Shown here in pieces: positions 1 to 6,528 of a DNA stretch of 21,993 bases. The notes below the pieces were generated by a model. The model was given only the letters and a program-made list of their open reading frames with translations, did not search any database and had not been told where the DNA came from. The translations under genes were made by a program, and so were the position numbers. The stretch covers positions 1 to 21,993 of the forward strand of contig JBFWMG010000050.1 in NCBI GenBank assembly GCA_050251715.1. Direction: 5' to 3'. This DNA is from JBFWMG01 sp050251715 (GTDB lineage Bacteria > Desulfobacterota > Desulfovibrionia > Desulfovibrionales > Desulfovibrionaceae). The number at the start of each line of letters is the position of its first letter. Positions within the stretch are counted from its first letter, which is position 1.

Positions 1-329
1 CACGCCATCAGGAAATTGAACAGCGGGCCCGCCACGATGACCAGCATGCGGTGCAGCGGCGGGCGCAGCATGAAGCTGTGGCGCGTGCTGAATCCCTCGG
101 GCAGGTCGGCGGTGTCGGTTTCGCCCACCAGCTGCACATAGCCGCCCAGGGGAATGGCCGAGAGCTGGTAGCTGGTGAGGCCGGACCGGAAGCCGAACAG
201 GCGCGGGCCAAAACCCAGGGAAAAGGTCTTGACCCCTATGCCGAGTCCCCGGGCCACGAGAAAATGCCCCAGTTCATGAAAAAAAATGAGTCCGCCAAGG
301 ACGATGACGACTTCAATCGCGTGTAGCAT
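1..329 (-). CDS. rseP: RseP-family site-2 protease, N-terminal part (cut by window edge)
   Basis: This is an intramembrane zinc metalloprotease of the RseP/S2P (M50) family, which in other bacteria cleaves the anti-sigma factor RseA and signal-peptide remnants in the inner membrane. About 109 residues are visible. The first transmembrane segment carries the zinc motif HELGH at residues 18-22 (MLHAIEVVIVLGGLIFF before it). It is followed by the family-typical GFGPRLFGF, SAIPLGGYVQLVGE and RMLVIVAGPLFNFLMA stretches. The ATG at 329 lies inside the end of dxr (17-nt overlap), which argues for co-transcription and coupled translation. Its place last in the rpsB-tsf-pyrH-frr-uppS-cdsA-dxr-rseP order is the conserved one. 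The PDZ domains and second catalytic motif (NxxPxxxLDG) lie outside the window. Confidence 0.95.
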   Translation of the reverse strand, partial: MLHAIEVVIVLGGLIFFHELGHFLVARGLGIGVKTFSLGFGPRLFGFRSGLTSYQLSAIPLGGYVQLVGETDTADLPEGFSTRHSFMLRPPLHRMLVIVAGPLFNFLMA

Positions 330-1572
330 GGCCTTCCGGTGCGGGGCGGGTGAACGCTCCCTCGCTGATGATTGCCCTGGCCCTGGCCCGGACCTGATGG
401 TCCAGCGCCAGGATAGTCTCCAGGTCCGGCGGGGCCGGGTTCCCACGCACCTCATCCATGCAACGGCTGATGAGCGCGGGGATGTCCATGAATCCCAGGG
501 ATCGGTCCAGGAAGGCCGCCACCGCGACCTCGTTGGCCGCGTTGAGCGCGACAGGCGCCGCGCCCTTGCGGCGCAAGGCCTCCATGGCCAGCCCCAGACA
601 TGGGAAAGAGGGTATGTCCGGCGATTCGAATGTCAAGCTGCCCACCCGCGCCAGATCGAGCGGCTCCATGTCCAGGGGCAGGCGGCGCGGCCACGCCAGG
701 CAGTAGGCAATGGCTATCTGCATGTCCGGCGGCCCCAGGTGCGCCAGTTGCGAGCGGTCCCTGTACTCCACCAGGGAGTGGACGATGGATTGCGGATGCA
801 CCACCACCTCGATGGCGTCCAGCGGCATGCCGTAGAGGTGGTGCGCCTCGATGACCTCAAGCCCCTTGTTCATCAGCGTGGCCGAGTCGATGGTGATCTT
901 GGCGCCCATGCTCCAGTTGGGATGGCGCAGCGCCTGCTCGGGCGTGACGTGGCGCAGAAATTCAATGCCCTTGCCCCGGAACGGTCCGCCCGAGGCGGTC
1001 AGGATGATGCGGCGCACGTCGTTCATGCCGTGCCCGGCCAGTCCCTGGAACAGGGCGTTGTGTTCGGAATCCACGGGCAGGATGGGCGCGCCCGTCGCGG
1101 CGCTGGCCGCGCGGAACAGGTCGCCCGCCAGCACCAGCGCCTCCTTGTTGGCCAGGGCCAAGGCCTTGCCCGCTGTGACCGCCGCCAGCGCGGGCGCCAG
1201 GCCCGCCGCGCCCACCTGGGCCGCCAGCACCATGTCCGCCTGCGGCAGCGTGGCCATGGCCACGTAGCCCTCGGGGCCGGTCAAGATCTCCGGCGCATAC
1301 CCTTTGGGCAGGAGCTTTTGCAGCGCAGCGGCGTGGTCGCCGTCTATGACCGCCACATGGGAAGGCCGCCAGCGGGCGGCCTGGTCGGCCAGGCGCTGCA
1401 CATTGCGCGCGCCCGCCAGTCCCACCACCACGAAGTCGCGCGGGTGTTGCGCCAGCACCTTGAGCGCGCTCGTGCCGATGGAGCCGGTGGACCCCAGGAT
1501 GACCAGCGGCCTGGGAAATCGTTCGGACAGGGAAGCGGCATGGAGCGGAGAAATGTAGGATGCCACGAGCAC
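313..1572 (-). CDS. dxr: 1-deoxy-D-xylulose-5-phosphate reductoisomerase
   Basis: Dxr makes 2-C-methyl-D-erythritol 4-phosphate with NADPH, the committed step of the MEP isoprenoid pathway, in the cytoplasm. The NADPH-binding GSTGSIG motif lies near residue 28. The metal/substrate motif is DSEHNALFQ, followed by ASGGPFR and the NWSMGAKITIDSATLMNKGL block, all hallmark Dxr sequences. The start is GTG. The first option at 1572 gives 419 residues, but GGGAG at 1576-1572 sits directly against it. The GTG at 1566 has the same GGGAG at a 5-nt spacing and is probably the real start (417 residues). It follows cdsA by about 20 nt and overlaps rseP by 17 nt, consistent with one operon feeding isoprenoid and lipid-carrier synthesis. 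Confidence 0.96.
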   Translation of the reverse strand: MLVASYISPLHAASLSERFPRPLVILGSTGSIGTSALKVLAQHPRDFVVVGLAGARNVQRLADQAARWRPSHVAVIDGDHAAALQKLLPKGYAPEILTGPEGYVAMATLPQADMVLAAQVGAAGLAPALAAVTAGKALALANKEALVLAGDLFRAASAATGAPILPVDSEHNALFQGLAGHGMNDVRRIILTASGGPFRGKGIEFLRHVTPEQALRHPNWSMGAKITIDSATLMNKGLEVIEAHHLYGMPLDAIEVVVHPQSIVHSLVEYRDRSQLAHLGPPDMQIAIAYCLAWPRRLPLDMEPLDLARVGSLTFESPDIPSFPCLGLAMEALRRKGAAPVALNAANEVAVAAFLDRSLGFMDIPALISRCMDEVRGNPAPPDLETILALDHQVRARARAIISEGAFTRPAPEGHATRD

Positions 1573-1590
1573 TCCCGGCGGCCTGCGCCG

Positions 1591-2403
1591 TTAGAAAAAG
1601 GTGGAGAGGGTCCGCGCCGCCGCATACACAGGCACGGCGAGCAGCAAGCCGTCGATGCGGTCGAGGATGCCGCCGTGACCCGGCAGCAGCCGGCCCGAAT
1701 CCTTGACGTCCAGGCTGCGCTTCATGGCCGATTCCACAAAGTCGCCGAACTGGGCCGCCACGTTGAGCGCCACGCCCAGACCGCACCACGCCCACCACGG
1801 CGCCACGCCCTGCCACACGCCCAGTCCCAGGCAGACCGCCATGCAGCACGCAAGGCCGCCAAAGCTGCCCATCCAGGTCTTCTTGGGGCTTACGGCGGGC
1901 CAGATCTTGCGCTTGCCGCACCAGCTGCCCGCATAGTACGCGCCCGTGTCCGAGGCCAGGGTGGCCGCGATGACCAGCACCATTTCCGCCGGACCGAACC
2001 GGAAGAAGAACTGGAGCAGCAGCGGCAGGTACATGAGTCCCGCCACCATGATGGTGGAGTTGGCAAAGGCCTCGCTGCCTGTTGACTGGCTGGGATCCTT
2101 GGCGAAACGGAAAAGGAAGGCAAGGTTGCTGGTCCAGAACGCGGCCACGAAAAGTCCCAGCGCCCAGCCGGGCTGGCCCAGGAATTCCGCCAGCAGCAGG
2201 CCGCAGCCGAACAGGCCGCCCAGGATCTTGCGGGGCGTGTGGCGGCCCGGCCAGAACATGGAGTAGAACTCCCACAGCCCGGCACAGGAAATGAGGCATA
2301 CCGCCGCGAACACCGCCCAGCCGCCCACGGCCACGGCCACGGCCACGGCCGCGCCAAGCGCCAGCGCCGTGACGATGCGCGCGTGATGGGACGACAGGCT
2401 CAT
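1591..2403 (-). CDS. cdsA: Phosphatidate cytidylyltransferase
   Basis: CdsA converts phosphatidate and CTP to CDP-diacylglycerol in the inner membrane, the branch point of phospholipid synthesis. The product is 270 residues with many hydrophobic segments. The CDP-diglyceride synthetase signature is clear near the C-terminus, about residues 225-251: KRSLDVKDSGRLLPGHGG followed by ILDRID. Upstream it has SDTGAYYAG and SPKKTWMGS, also family-typical. The ATG at 2403 overlaps the uppS stop as ATGA. A longer in-frame reading upstream of 2403 runs through uppS in another frame and is not used. Residues 19-28 (AVAVAVAVGG) of the first membrane segment are encoded by a hexanucleotide tandem repeat at 2326-2349. 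Confidence 0.95.
   Translation of the reverse strand: MSLSSHHARIVTALALGAAVAVAVAVGGWAVFAAVCLISCAGLWEFYSMFWPGRHTPRKILGGLFGCGLLLAEFLGQPGWALGLFVAAFWTSNLAFLFRFAKDPSQSTGSEAFANSTIMVAGLMYLPLLLQFFFRFGPAEMVLVIAATLASDTGAYYAGSWCGKRKIWPAVSPKKTWMGSFGGLACCMAVCLGLGVWQGVAPWWAWCGLGVALNVAAQFGDFVESAMKRSLDVKDSGRLLPGHGGILDRIDGLLLAVPVYAAARTLSTFF
2326..2349. repeat. Hexanucleotide tandem repeat (CACGGC)x4 inside cdsA
   Basis: Four exact copies of CACGGC on the plus strand lie at 2326-2349, with partial copies on both sides. On the coding strand they read as alternating Ala-Val codons in the first transmembrane segment of CdsA. Because the unit is 6 bp, copy-number change would stay in frame and add or remove Ala-Val pairs. 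Confidence 0.8.
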
Positions 2404-3110
2404 GGGGTCTGCTCCCCGGTTTTGCCGAATCGCCGCTGGCGGCGGGCAAAATCCGCCAGCGCCTTGTCCAGCTCCGCCGCGTCGAAATCGGGCCACAGCA
2501 CGTCGGTGAAATACAGTTCGCTGTACGCGGACTGGAAGAGCAGGTAGTTGGACAGGCGCACCTCGCCGCTGGTGCGGATGATGAGGTCCGGGTCGGGTTG
2601 GTCCGCCGTGTACAGCCGCGCCGCCAGCGCCTCCTCGGTGATCGCCTCGGGCGCAAGGCCGTCGGCCACGCAGGCGCGCGCCGCGCGCACGATCTCGTCC
2701 CGGCCCGAGTAGTTGAGGGCGAGATTGAGGGTCATGGACGTGTTGGAGGCTGTCTGGCCGCACACGAGCTTGAGCACCTGGCGCACGGCAAAGGGGAGGT
2801 CGCGCAACTCGCCCAGGACGCGGAGCCTGATGGATTTGGACATCAGGCTCTGCAGTTCACGCTTGAGGAAGCTTGTGAGCAGGTCGAAGAGAAAGGCGAC
2901 CTCGTCCTTGGGGCGCGCCCAATTCTCGCGCGAAAAGGTGTACAGGGTCAGGTGTCCGACCCCGCGTTCGTGGCAGGCGGTGACGATGGCCTTGGCCGCG
3001 TCGGTGCCTGCCCTGTGGCCCTGGCTGCGCGGCAGGCCGCGTTGCTGAGCCCAGCGGCCGTTGCCATCCATGATGATGGCGATATGCTGGGGTGTGGATA
3101 CGGCTGAAAT
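2400..3110 (-). CDS. uppS: Undecaprenyl diphosphate synthase (isoprenyl transferase), probable ATT start
   Basis: UppS condenses farnesyl diphosphate with eight isopentenyl diphosphates (cis) to make the lipid carrier for peptidoglycan. Seen: IAIIMDGNGRWA with the catalytic Asp, YTFSRENWARP, and the C-terminal RTSGEVRLSNYLLFQSAYSE. The first ATG is the one inside MDGNGRW (3071), which would drop the conserved first strand HIAII and leave 223 residues. Between the in-frame frr stop TAA (3116-3114) and that ATG there is no ATG, GTG or TTG. An ATT at 3110-3108 is preceded by GGAG (3123-3120) at 9 nt. Starting there gives 236 residues and restores HIAIIMDGNGRW. I therefore annotate 3110; the conservative start is 3071. 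The gene overlaps cdsA by ATGA and follows frr with almost no gap. Confidence 0.93.
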   Translation of the reverse strand: MSAVSTPQHIAIIMDGNGRWAQQRGLPRSQGHRAGTDAAKAIVTACHERGVGHLTLYTFSRENWARPKDEVAFLFDLLTSFLKRELQSLMSKSIRLRVLGELRDLPFAVRQVLKLVCGQTASNTSMTLNLALNYSGRDEIVRAARACVADGLAPEAITEEALAARLYTADQPDPDLIIRTSGEVRLSNYLLFQSAYSELYFTDVLWPDFDAAELDKALADFARRQRRFGKTGEQTP

Positions 3111-3113
3111 GGC

Positions 3114-3680
3114 TTAGATCTCCATTATTTCCTTTTCCTTGGCGGCCAATGCCTCGTCCGCCTTGGCCACATGGGCATCGGTGAGCTTTTGCACGTCGTC
3201 CTGGCCCTTGCGCATGTCGTCTTCGCCGATTTCCTTGTCGTTCTTCAGCTTCTTGAACGCTTCGTTGGCGTCGCGGCGCACGTTGCGCACGGCCACCTTG
3301 GCTTCCTCGGTGTACTTCTTGGCCACCTTCACCAGCTCCTTGCGCCGTTCCTCTGTCAGGGCGGGAATGGAGATGCGGATGATCTTGCCGTCGTTCACCG
3401 GGGTGAGGCCCAGGTCGGACTTGAGGATGCCCTTTTCCACATCGTTGAACGCATTGCGGTCCCAGGGCTGGATGGTGATGGTGCGCGAGTCCGGCACGGA
3501 AATGGAGGAAATCTGCTGCAGGGGCGTGGGTGTGCCATAGTAGTCGATGCGCAGGTCTTCCACCAGCGAGGTGGACGCCCGGCCCGTGCGCAGTTTGGAG
3601 AAATCCTTGTCCAGGCTTTTCAGCGCCTTTTCCATGCGCTCTTCGGTTTCAAGCATCAGGGTATCCGCATCCATACTCAT
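3114..3680 (-). CDS. frr: Ribosome recycling factor
   Basis: RRF splits post-termination ribosomes together with EF-G and IF3. The 188-residue length is close to the usual 185. Typical blocks are visible: MEKALKSL near the N-terminus, LRTGRASTSLVEDLRIDYYGTP-type hinge region, QPWDRNAF, KSDLGLTPVNDGKIIRISIPALTEERR, and a charged helical C-terminus. The ATG at 3680 has an excellent AGGAGG Shine-Dalgarno 4 nt upstream and overlaps the pyrH stop as ATGA, so translation is probably coupled to pyrH. The last codons carry the GGAG that may serve the uppS ATT start. Confidence 0.97.
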   Translation of the reverse strand: MSMDADTLMLETEERMEKALKSLDKDFSKLRTGRASTSLVEDLRIDYYGTPTPLQQISSISVPDSRTITIQPWDRNAFNDVEKGILKSDLGLTPVNDGKIIRISIPALTEERRKELVKVAKKYTEEAKVAVRNVRRDANEAFKKLKNDKEIGEDDMRKGQDDVQKLTDAHVAKADEALAAKEKEIMEI

Positions 3681-4399
3681 TCGCCTCCTTGCACGGTGGT
3701 GCCAACGTTCTCGCCCATGACGACGCGCCGAATGTTGCCCGGGGTGAAGAGATTGAACACCACGATGGGCAAACGGTTATCCATGGCGAGCGAAATAGCT
3801 GTCGTGTCCATGACTTGCAGGCGGCGCTGCAAGGTGTCCATGTACGTCAATGTGTCAAATTTCACGGCGTCGGGGTGCTTGACCGGATCCTTGTCATACA
3901 CGCCGTCCACCTTGGTGCCCTTCAGAATCGCCTCGGCCTTGATCTCCATGGCGCGCAGGGCGGCGGCGGTGTCCGTGGTGAAGTAGGGGTTGCCCGTACC
4001 CGCCGCGCAAATGACCGCCCGGCCCTTTTCCAGGTGGCGGATGGCGCGGCGGCGGATGTAGGGTTCGGCCACCTCGCGCATGGAAATGGCGCTCATCACC
4101 CGCGTGCTCACGCCCGCCTTTTCCAGGGCGTCCTGCACGGCCAGGGCGTTGAGCACCGTGGCCAGCATGCCCATGTAGTCGGCGCTGGCCCGGTCCATGC
4201 CGCGCGCGGATCCGCTCATGCCCCGGAAGATGTTGCCGCCGCCGATGACCAGAGCCACCTGAAGCCCCATGGCCACCACCTCGGCGATCTCGGTACATAT
4301 ACCTTGGACCGTTGCGGGGTCTATACCGAATTTTTGCTCACCGGCCAAGGCCTCGCCGGAGAGCTTCAACAGGACTCGACCATAGCGTAGCGTGCTCAT
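3677..4399 (-). CDS. pyrH: UMP kinase
   Basis: PyrH phosphorylates UMP to UDP in the cytoplasm and is an essential pyrimidine enzyme of the amino-acid kinase fold. The product is 240 residues, the usual size. Motifs: LLKLSGEALAG (residues 10-20, phosphate binding), VIGGGNIFRG (51-60), GMDRASADYMGML, AAGTGNPYFTTDTAAALRA, and KGTKVDGVYDKDP. The ATG at 4399 has GGAG 5 nt upstream. The frame stays open further upstream, but that extension has no family similarity. A 24-codon leader ORF with a stronger Shine-Dalgarno ends across this ATG (TGA 4398-4396). It is first gene after the rpsB-tsf terminator and overlaps frr by ATGA. Confidence 0.97.
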   Translation of the reverse strand: MSTLRYGRVLLKLSGEALAGEQKFGIDPATVQGICTEIAEVVAMGLQVALVIGGGNIFRGMSGSARGMDRASADYMGMLATVLNALAVQDALEKAGVSTRVMSAISMREVAEPYIRRRAIRHLEKGRAVICAAGTGNPYFTTDTAAALRAMEIKAEAILKGTKVDGVYDKDPVKHPDAVKFDTLTYMDTLQRRLQVMDTTAISLAMDNRLPIVVFNLFTPGNIRRVVMGENVGTTVQGGE

Positions 4400-4470
4400 G
4401 CGAACTCCGTTGGGTTGTGGGTGTGCGCCATGGAGCGGACGCATGCCGGGCGTTTTGGGTACCCCGCCAT
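4396..4470 (-). CDS. Putative 24-residue leader peptide upstream of pyrH
   Basis: An ATG at 4470 is preceded by GGAGGAG (4483-4477) at a 6-nt spacing, a better ribosome site than that of pyrH itself. The frame reads MAGYPKRPACVRSMAHTHNP followed by TEFA and a stop. Its TGA (4398-4396) overlaps the pyrH ATG (4399-4397). The sequence has no signature I recognise and the peptide may be unstable or irrelevant. The arrangement resembles a translationally coupled leader ORF: ribosomes leaving it would be placed on the pyrH start. A bulged hairpin at 4488-4513 lies just upstream of its Shine-Dalgarno. Coding status is inferred from ribosome-site quality and geometry only. Confidence 0.35.
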   Translation of the reverse strand: MAGYPKRPACVRSMAHTHNPTEFA

Positions 4471-4487
4471 GTGCCGCTCCTCCCCCA

Positions 4488-4513
4488 GGATATCCGAGAT
4501 GCTCGGGATATCC
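4488..4513 (-). promoter_or_regulatory. Hairpin in the pyrH leader
   Basis: GGATATCCGAG (4488-4498) and CTCGGGATATCC (4502-4513) are complementary over 11 bp with one bulged base and a 3-nt loop. It lies between the rpsB-tsf terminator and the Shine-Dalgarno of the leader ORF, so it could affect leader translation or early termination. It has no U-tract on either side and is not a normal terminator. Confidence 0.4.
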
Positions 4514-4525
4514 AGAATATCGGGC

Positions 4526-4557
4526 AAAAAAAAACGGGCTTGCGGCCCGTTTTTTTT
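4526..4557 (-). terminator. Intrinsic terminator of rpsB-tsf
   Basis: ACGGGC (4534-4539) and GCCCGT (4545-4550) flank a 5-nt loop. A run of nine A (4526-4534) lies on the left and eight T on the right (4550-4557), so the minus-strand transcript ends in a long U-tract after the stem. The flanking A and T runs can extend the stem and make it work in both directions. It separates tsf from pyrH. Confidence 0.85.
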
Positions 4558-4571
4558 CGTTAGCGCATTTT

Positions 4572-4657
4572 CGTCTTGAAGCAAGACGCTTCCCTGAAGC
4601 AATGTCCCATTGTTTCAGGGAAATGCACAAGAGCCTCTAAACCGTTCACGGTTGAGA
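4572..4657 (-). other. Three consecutive hairpins in the tsf 3' untranslated region
   Basis: Between the tsf stop and the terminator are three stems. CGTCTTG/CAAGACG (4572-4578 and 4582-4588) has a 3-nt loop. A 14-bp stem at 4591-4604 and 4608-4621 (TCCCTGAAGCAATG and its partner) has a TCC loop and one G-U pair as RNA. AACCG/CGGTT (4640-4644 and 4649-4653) extends by TCT/AGA after a mismatch. No U-tract follows the 14-bp stem. They may protect the rpsB-tsf mRNA 3' end or represent a small processed RNA. Confidence 0.55.
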
Positions 4658-4661
4658 CGCC

Positions 4662-5558
4662 CTAGGCTTCTTCCGCTCCCAACTGCAACCTGACGAATCG
4701 GGTTACGGTGAGCGTGTCTCCGAGCGCCTTGCCGGTCTCTTTCACCAGGTCGGCCACGGACTTCTTGTCTTCCCTGATGTAGGGCTGCTCAAGCAGGCAG
4801 ACTTCCTTGTAGTATTTCTTCACGCGGCCATCCACGATCTTGTCCACGATGTTCTCGGGCTTGCCTTCCTCCAGCGTCTGCTGGCGGTACACGGCCTTTT
4901 CGCGATCCAGCACGTCCTGGGGCAGTTCGCTGGGAGACACGCACAGGGGGTTGGCCGCGGCCACCTGCATGGCCAGGTTCTTGGCCAGTTCCTTCATGCC
5001 TTCGGTGGCGGCGGTGGCGGCGTTGGCGCAGGTCACCTCGACCACCACGCCGATCTTGCCGGTGGAGTGCACGTAGGTGCCGAGCACGCCCGCGCCGTCC
5101 ACGGCCAGCTTGACGAAACGGCCGATCTGGATGGCTTCGCCGATCACGGCGATAAGGTCGTTGACCTTGTCCATGAGGCTGCCACCGTCGCGGGGCGCAT
5201 CCAGGAAGGCCTGGGGCACGGCGGTGGGGGTGGCGGCGGACAGGTCGGAAGCGGCCACGGCGTCGCCGAGCATCTTGCCCACGTCCTGGAACTTGTCGCT
5301 CTTGGACACGAAGTCGGTCTCGCACTTGAACTCGACCATGGAGGCCGTGGTCTGGGCATCGTTGCCCACAAAGGCGATGAGGCCTTCGGAAGCGGTGCGG
5401 TCGGCGCGCTTGGCGGCCTTGGCAATGCCCTTCTGGCGCAGCCAGTCGACGGCGGCCTGTTCGTCGCCGTCGCACTCGGCCAGGGCTTTCTTGCAATCCA
5501 TCATGCCTGCGCCGGTCTTGTCGCGCAGGGCTTTAACCTGTTGGGCGGAAATGGCCAT
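4662..5558 (-). CDS. tsf: Elongation factor Ts
   Basis: EF-Ts exchanges GDP for GTP on EF-Tu. The 298-residue product begins with a UBA-like helical domain, MAISAQQVKALRDKTGAGMM then DCKKALAECDGDEQAAVDWL. It continues with the conserved EGLIAFVGN and the CETDFVSKSDKF signature. The ATG at 5558 has AAGGAG about 9 nt upstream. It lies 26 nt after rpsB with no terminator between, and is followed by three hairpins and an intrinsic terminator, so rpsB-tsf form one transcript as in most bacteria. Confidence 0.97.
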   Translation of the reverse strand: MAISAQQVKALRDKTGAGMMDCKKALAECDGDEQAAVDWLRQKGIAKAAKRADRTASEGLIAFVGNDAQTTASMVEFKCETDFVSKSDKFQDVGKMLGDAVAASDLSAATPTAVPQAFLDAPRDGGSLMDKVNDLIAVIGEAIQIGRFVKLAVDGAGVLGTYVHSTGKIGVVVEVTCANAATAATEGMKELAKNLAMQVAAANPLCVSPSELPQDVLDREKAVYRQQTLEEGKPENIVDKIVDGRVKKYYKEVCLLEQPYIREDKKSVADLVKETGKALGDTLTVTRFVRLQLGAEEA

Positions 5559-5584
5559 GTCTATAAACTCCTTGTCACCTGAAA

Positions 5585-6364
5585 TTATTCAGCGGTTACG
5601 TCGCCGTCTTTGGCTTCCATGGCTGCGGGGGCGGCCACGGCGGCCTCGGCCTTGGCCTGGGCGTCGTTCGCCTCGTCCTTGGACTGGGCGGCGCCTTCGA
5701 GGCACGCGTCCGCCACGTGGGACACGAACAGCTTGATGGCCCGGATGGCGTCGTCATTGCCGGGGATGATGTAGTCGATCAGGTCGGGGTCGCAGTTGCT
5801 GTCCACGATGGCCGCGATCGGGATGCCGAGCTTGCGGCATTCCTTGACCGCGATCTCTTCGCGCTTGGGGTCGACCACGAAGGCGATGTCGGGCAGGCGG
5901 TCCATGTCCTTGATGCCGCCGAGCACCAGGTTCAGCTTCTCCATTTCGCGGCGGAACTGGAGCACTTCCTTCTTCACGAACTTGTGGATGCTGCCGTCCT
6001 CGAACATGGCCTCAAGTTTCTTGAGGCGGTCGATGGACTTGCGGATGGTCTGGAAGTTGGTGAGCGTGCCACCCATCCAACGGTTGGTCACGTAGAACAT
6101 GCCCGCGCGCTCGGCCTCGGACTTGACCGACTCCTGCGCCTGGCGCTTGGTGCCGATGAAGACCACCTTGCCGCCGCGCATCACGGTGTTCACGATGGCG
6201 TCGTGGGCGGTCTGGAACATCTTCACGGTCTGCTGCAGATCCATGATGTGGATGCCGTTGCGCGCGCCGTAGATGAAGGGGCGCATCTTGGGGTTCCAAC
6301 GACGGGTCTGGTGGCCGAAGTGGACACCGGTCTCCAACATCTGCTTCATGGTAACATACGCCAT
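5585..6364 (-). CDS. rpsB: 30S ribosomal protein S2
   Basis: This is the S2 protein of the small ribosomal subunit. The 259-residue product carries the S2 blocks MKQMLETGVHFGHQTRRWNP near the N-terminus, FIYGARNGIHIMDLQQT, FIGTKRQAQ, RWMGGTLTNFQTI, and IAFVVDPKREEIAVKE with GIPIAAIVDSNCDPD. The C-terminal 35 residues are Ala/Glu/Asp-rich and low complexity, longer than in many S2 proteins. The ATG at 6364 is chosen for its AAAGGAG about 8 nt upstream; an in-frame ATG at 6394 lacks a good site. The gene is preceded by a likely promoter (6474-6501) and a roughly 100-nt leader, a position where S2 autoregulation is known in other bacteria. Confidence 0.98.
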   Translation of the reverse strand: MAYVTMKQMLETGVHFGHQTRRWNPKMRPFIYGARNGIHIMDLQQTVKMFQTAHDAIVNTVMRGGKVVFIGTKRQAQESVKSEAERAGMFYVTNRWMGGTLTNFQTIRKSIDRLKKLEAMFEDGSIHKFVKKEVLQFRREMEKLNLVLGGIKDMDRLPDIAFVVDPKREEIAVKECRKLGIPIAAIVDSNCDPDLIDYIIPGNDDAIRAIKLFVSHVADACLEGAAQSKDEANDAQAKAEAAVAAPAAMEAKDGDVTAE

Positions 6365-6473
6365 AACACTGTCTCCTTTGGGTTTTTCCTCCATCCCGCG
6401 CCGTGCTCCCCAGCCCCGTACAAGGGCACCCGGGGCGGCTGTCGGGATGTGCGTTGTGTAGAAAAGCAGGTCT

Positions 6474-6501
6474 ATTTAAGTTAAAAACGCGCGGCTGGCA
6501 A
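6474..6501 (-). promoter_or_regulatory. Probable sigma-70 promoter of rpsB-tsf
   Basis: On the minus strand TTGCCA (6501-6496, 5/6 to TTGACA) is separated by 16 nt from TTAAAT (6479-6474, 4/6 to TATAAT). It lies in an unusually AT-rich patch between the FAH-family gene and rpsB. No terminator is apparent after the FAH-family gene, so read-through may also contribute. Confidence 0.5.
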
Positions 6502-6528
6502 GAACAAAAATGTCTGCCCGCCCATTTG

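Noticed and set aside
286..2085. A 599-codon plus-strand frame opposite dxr and cdsA
   Set aside because: It is antisense to two well-identified genes and has no recognisable domain or ribosome site. Similar shadows lie opposite rnj, the EF-G-like gene and the DUF4139 gene.
6365..6394. Longer RpsB start at the ATG at 6394
   Set aside because: The ATG at 6364 has AAAGGAG at the right distance and gives the conserved MAYVTMKQML start; the upstream ATG has no good ribosome site.
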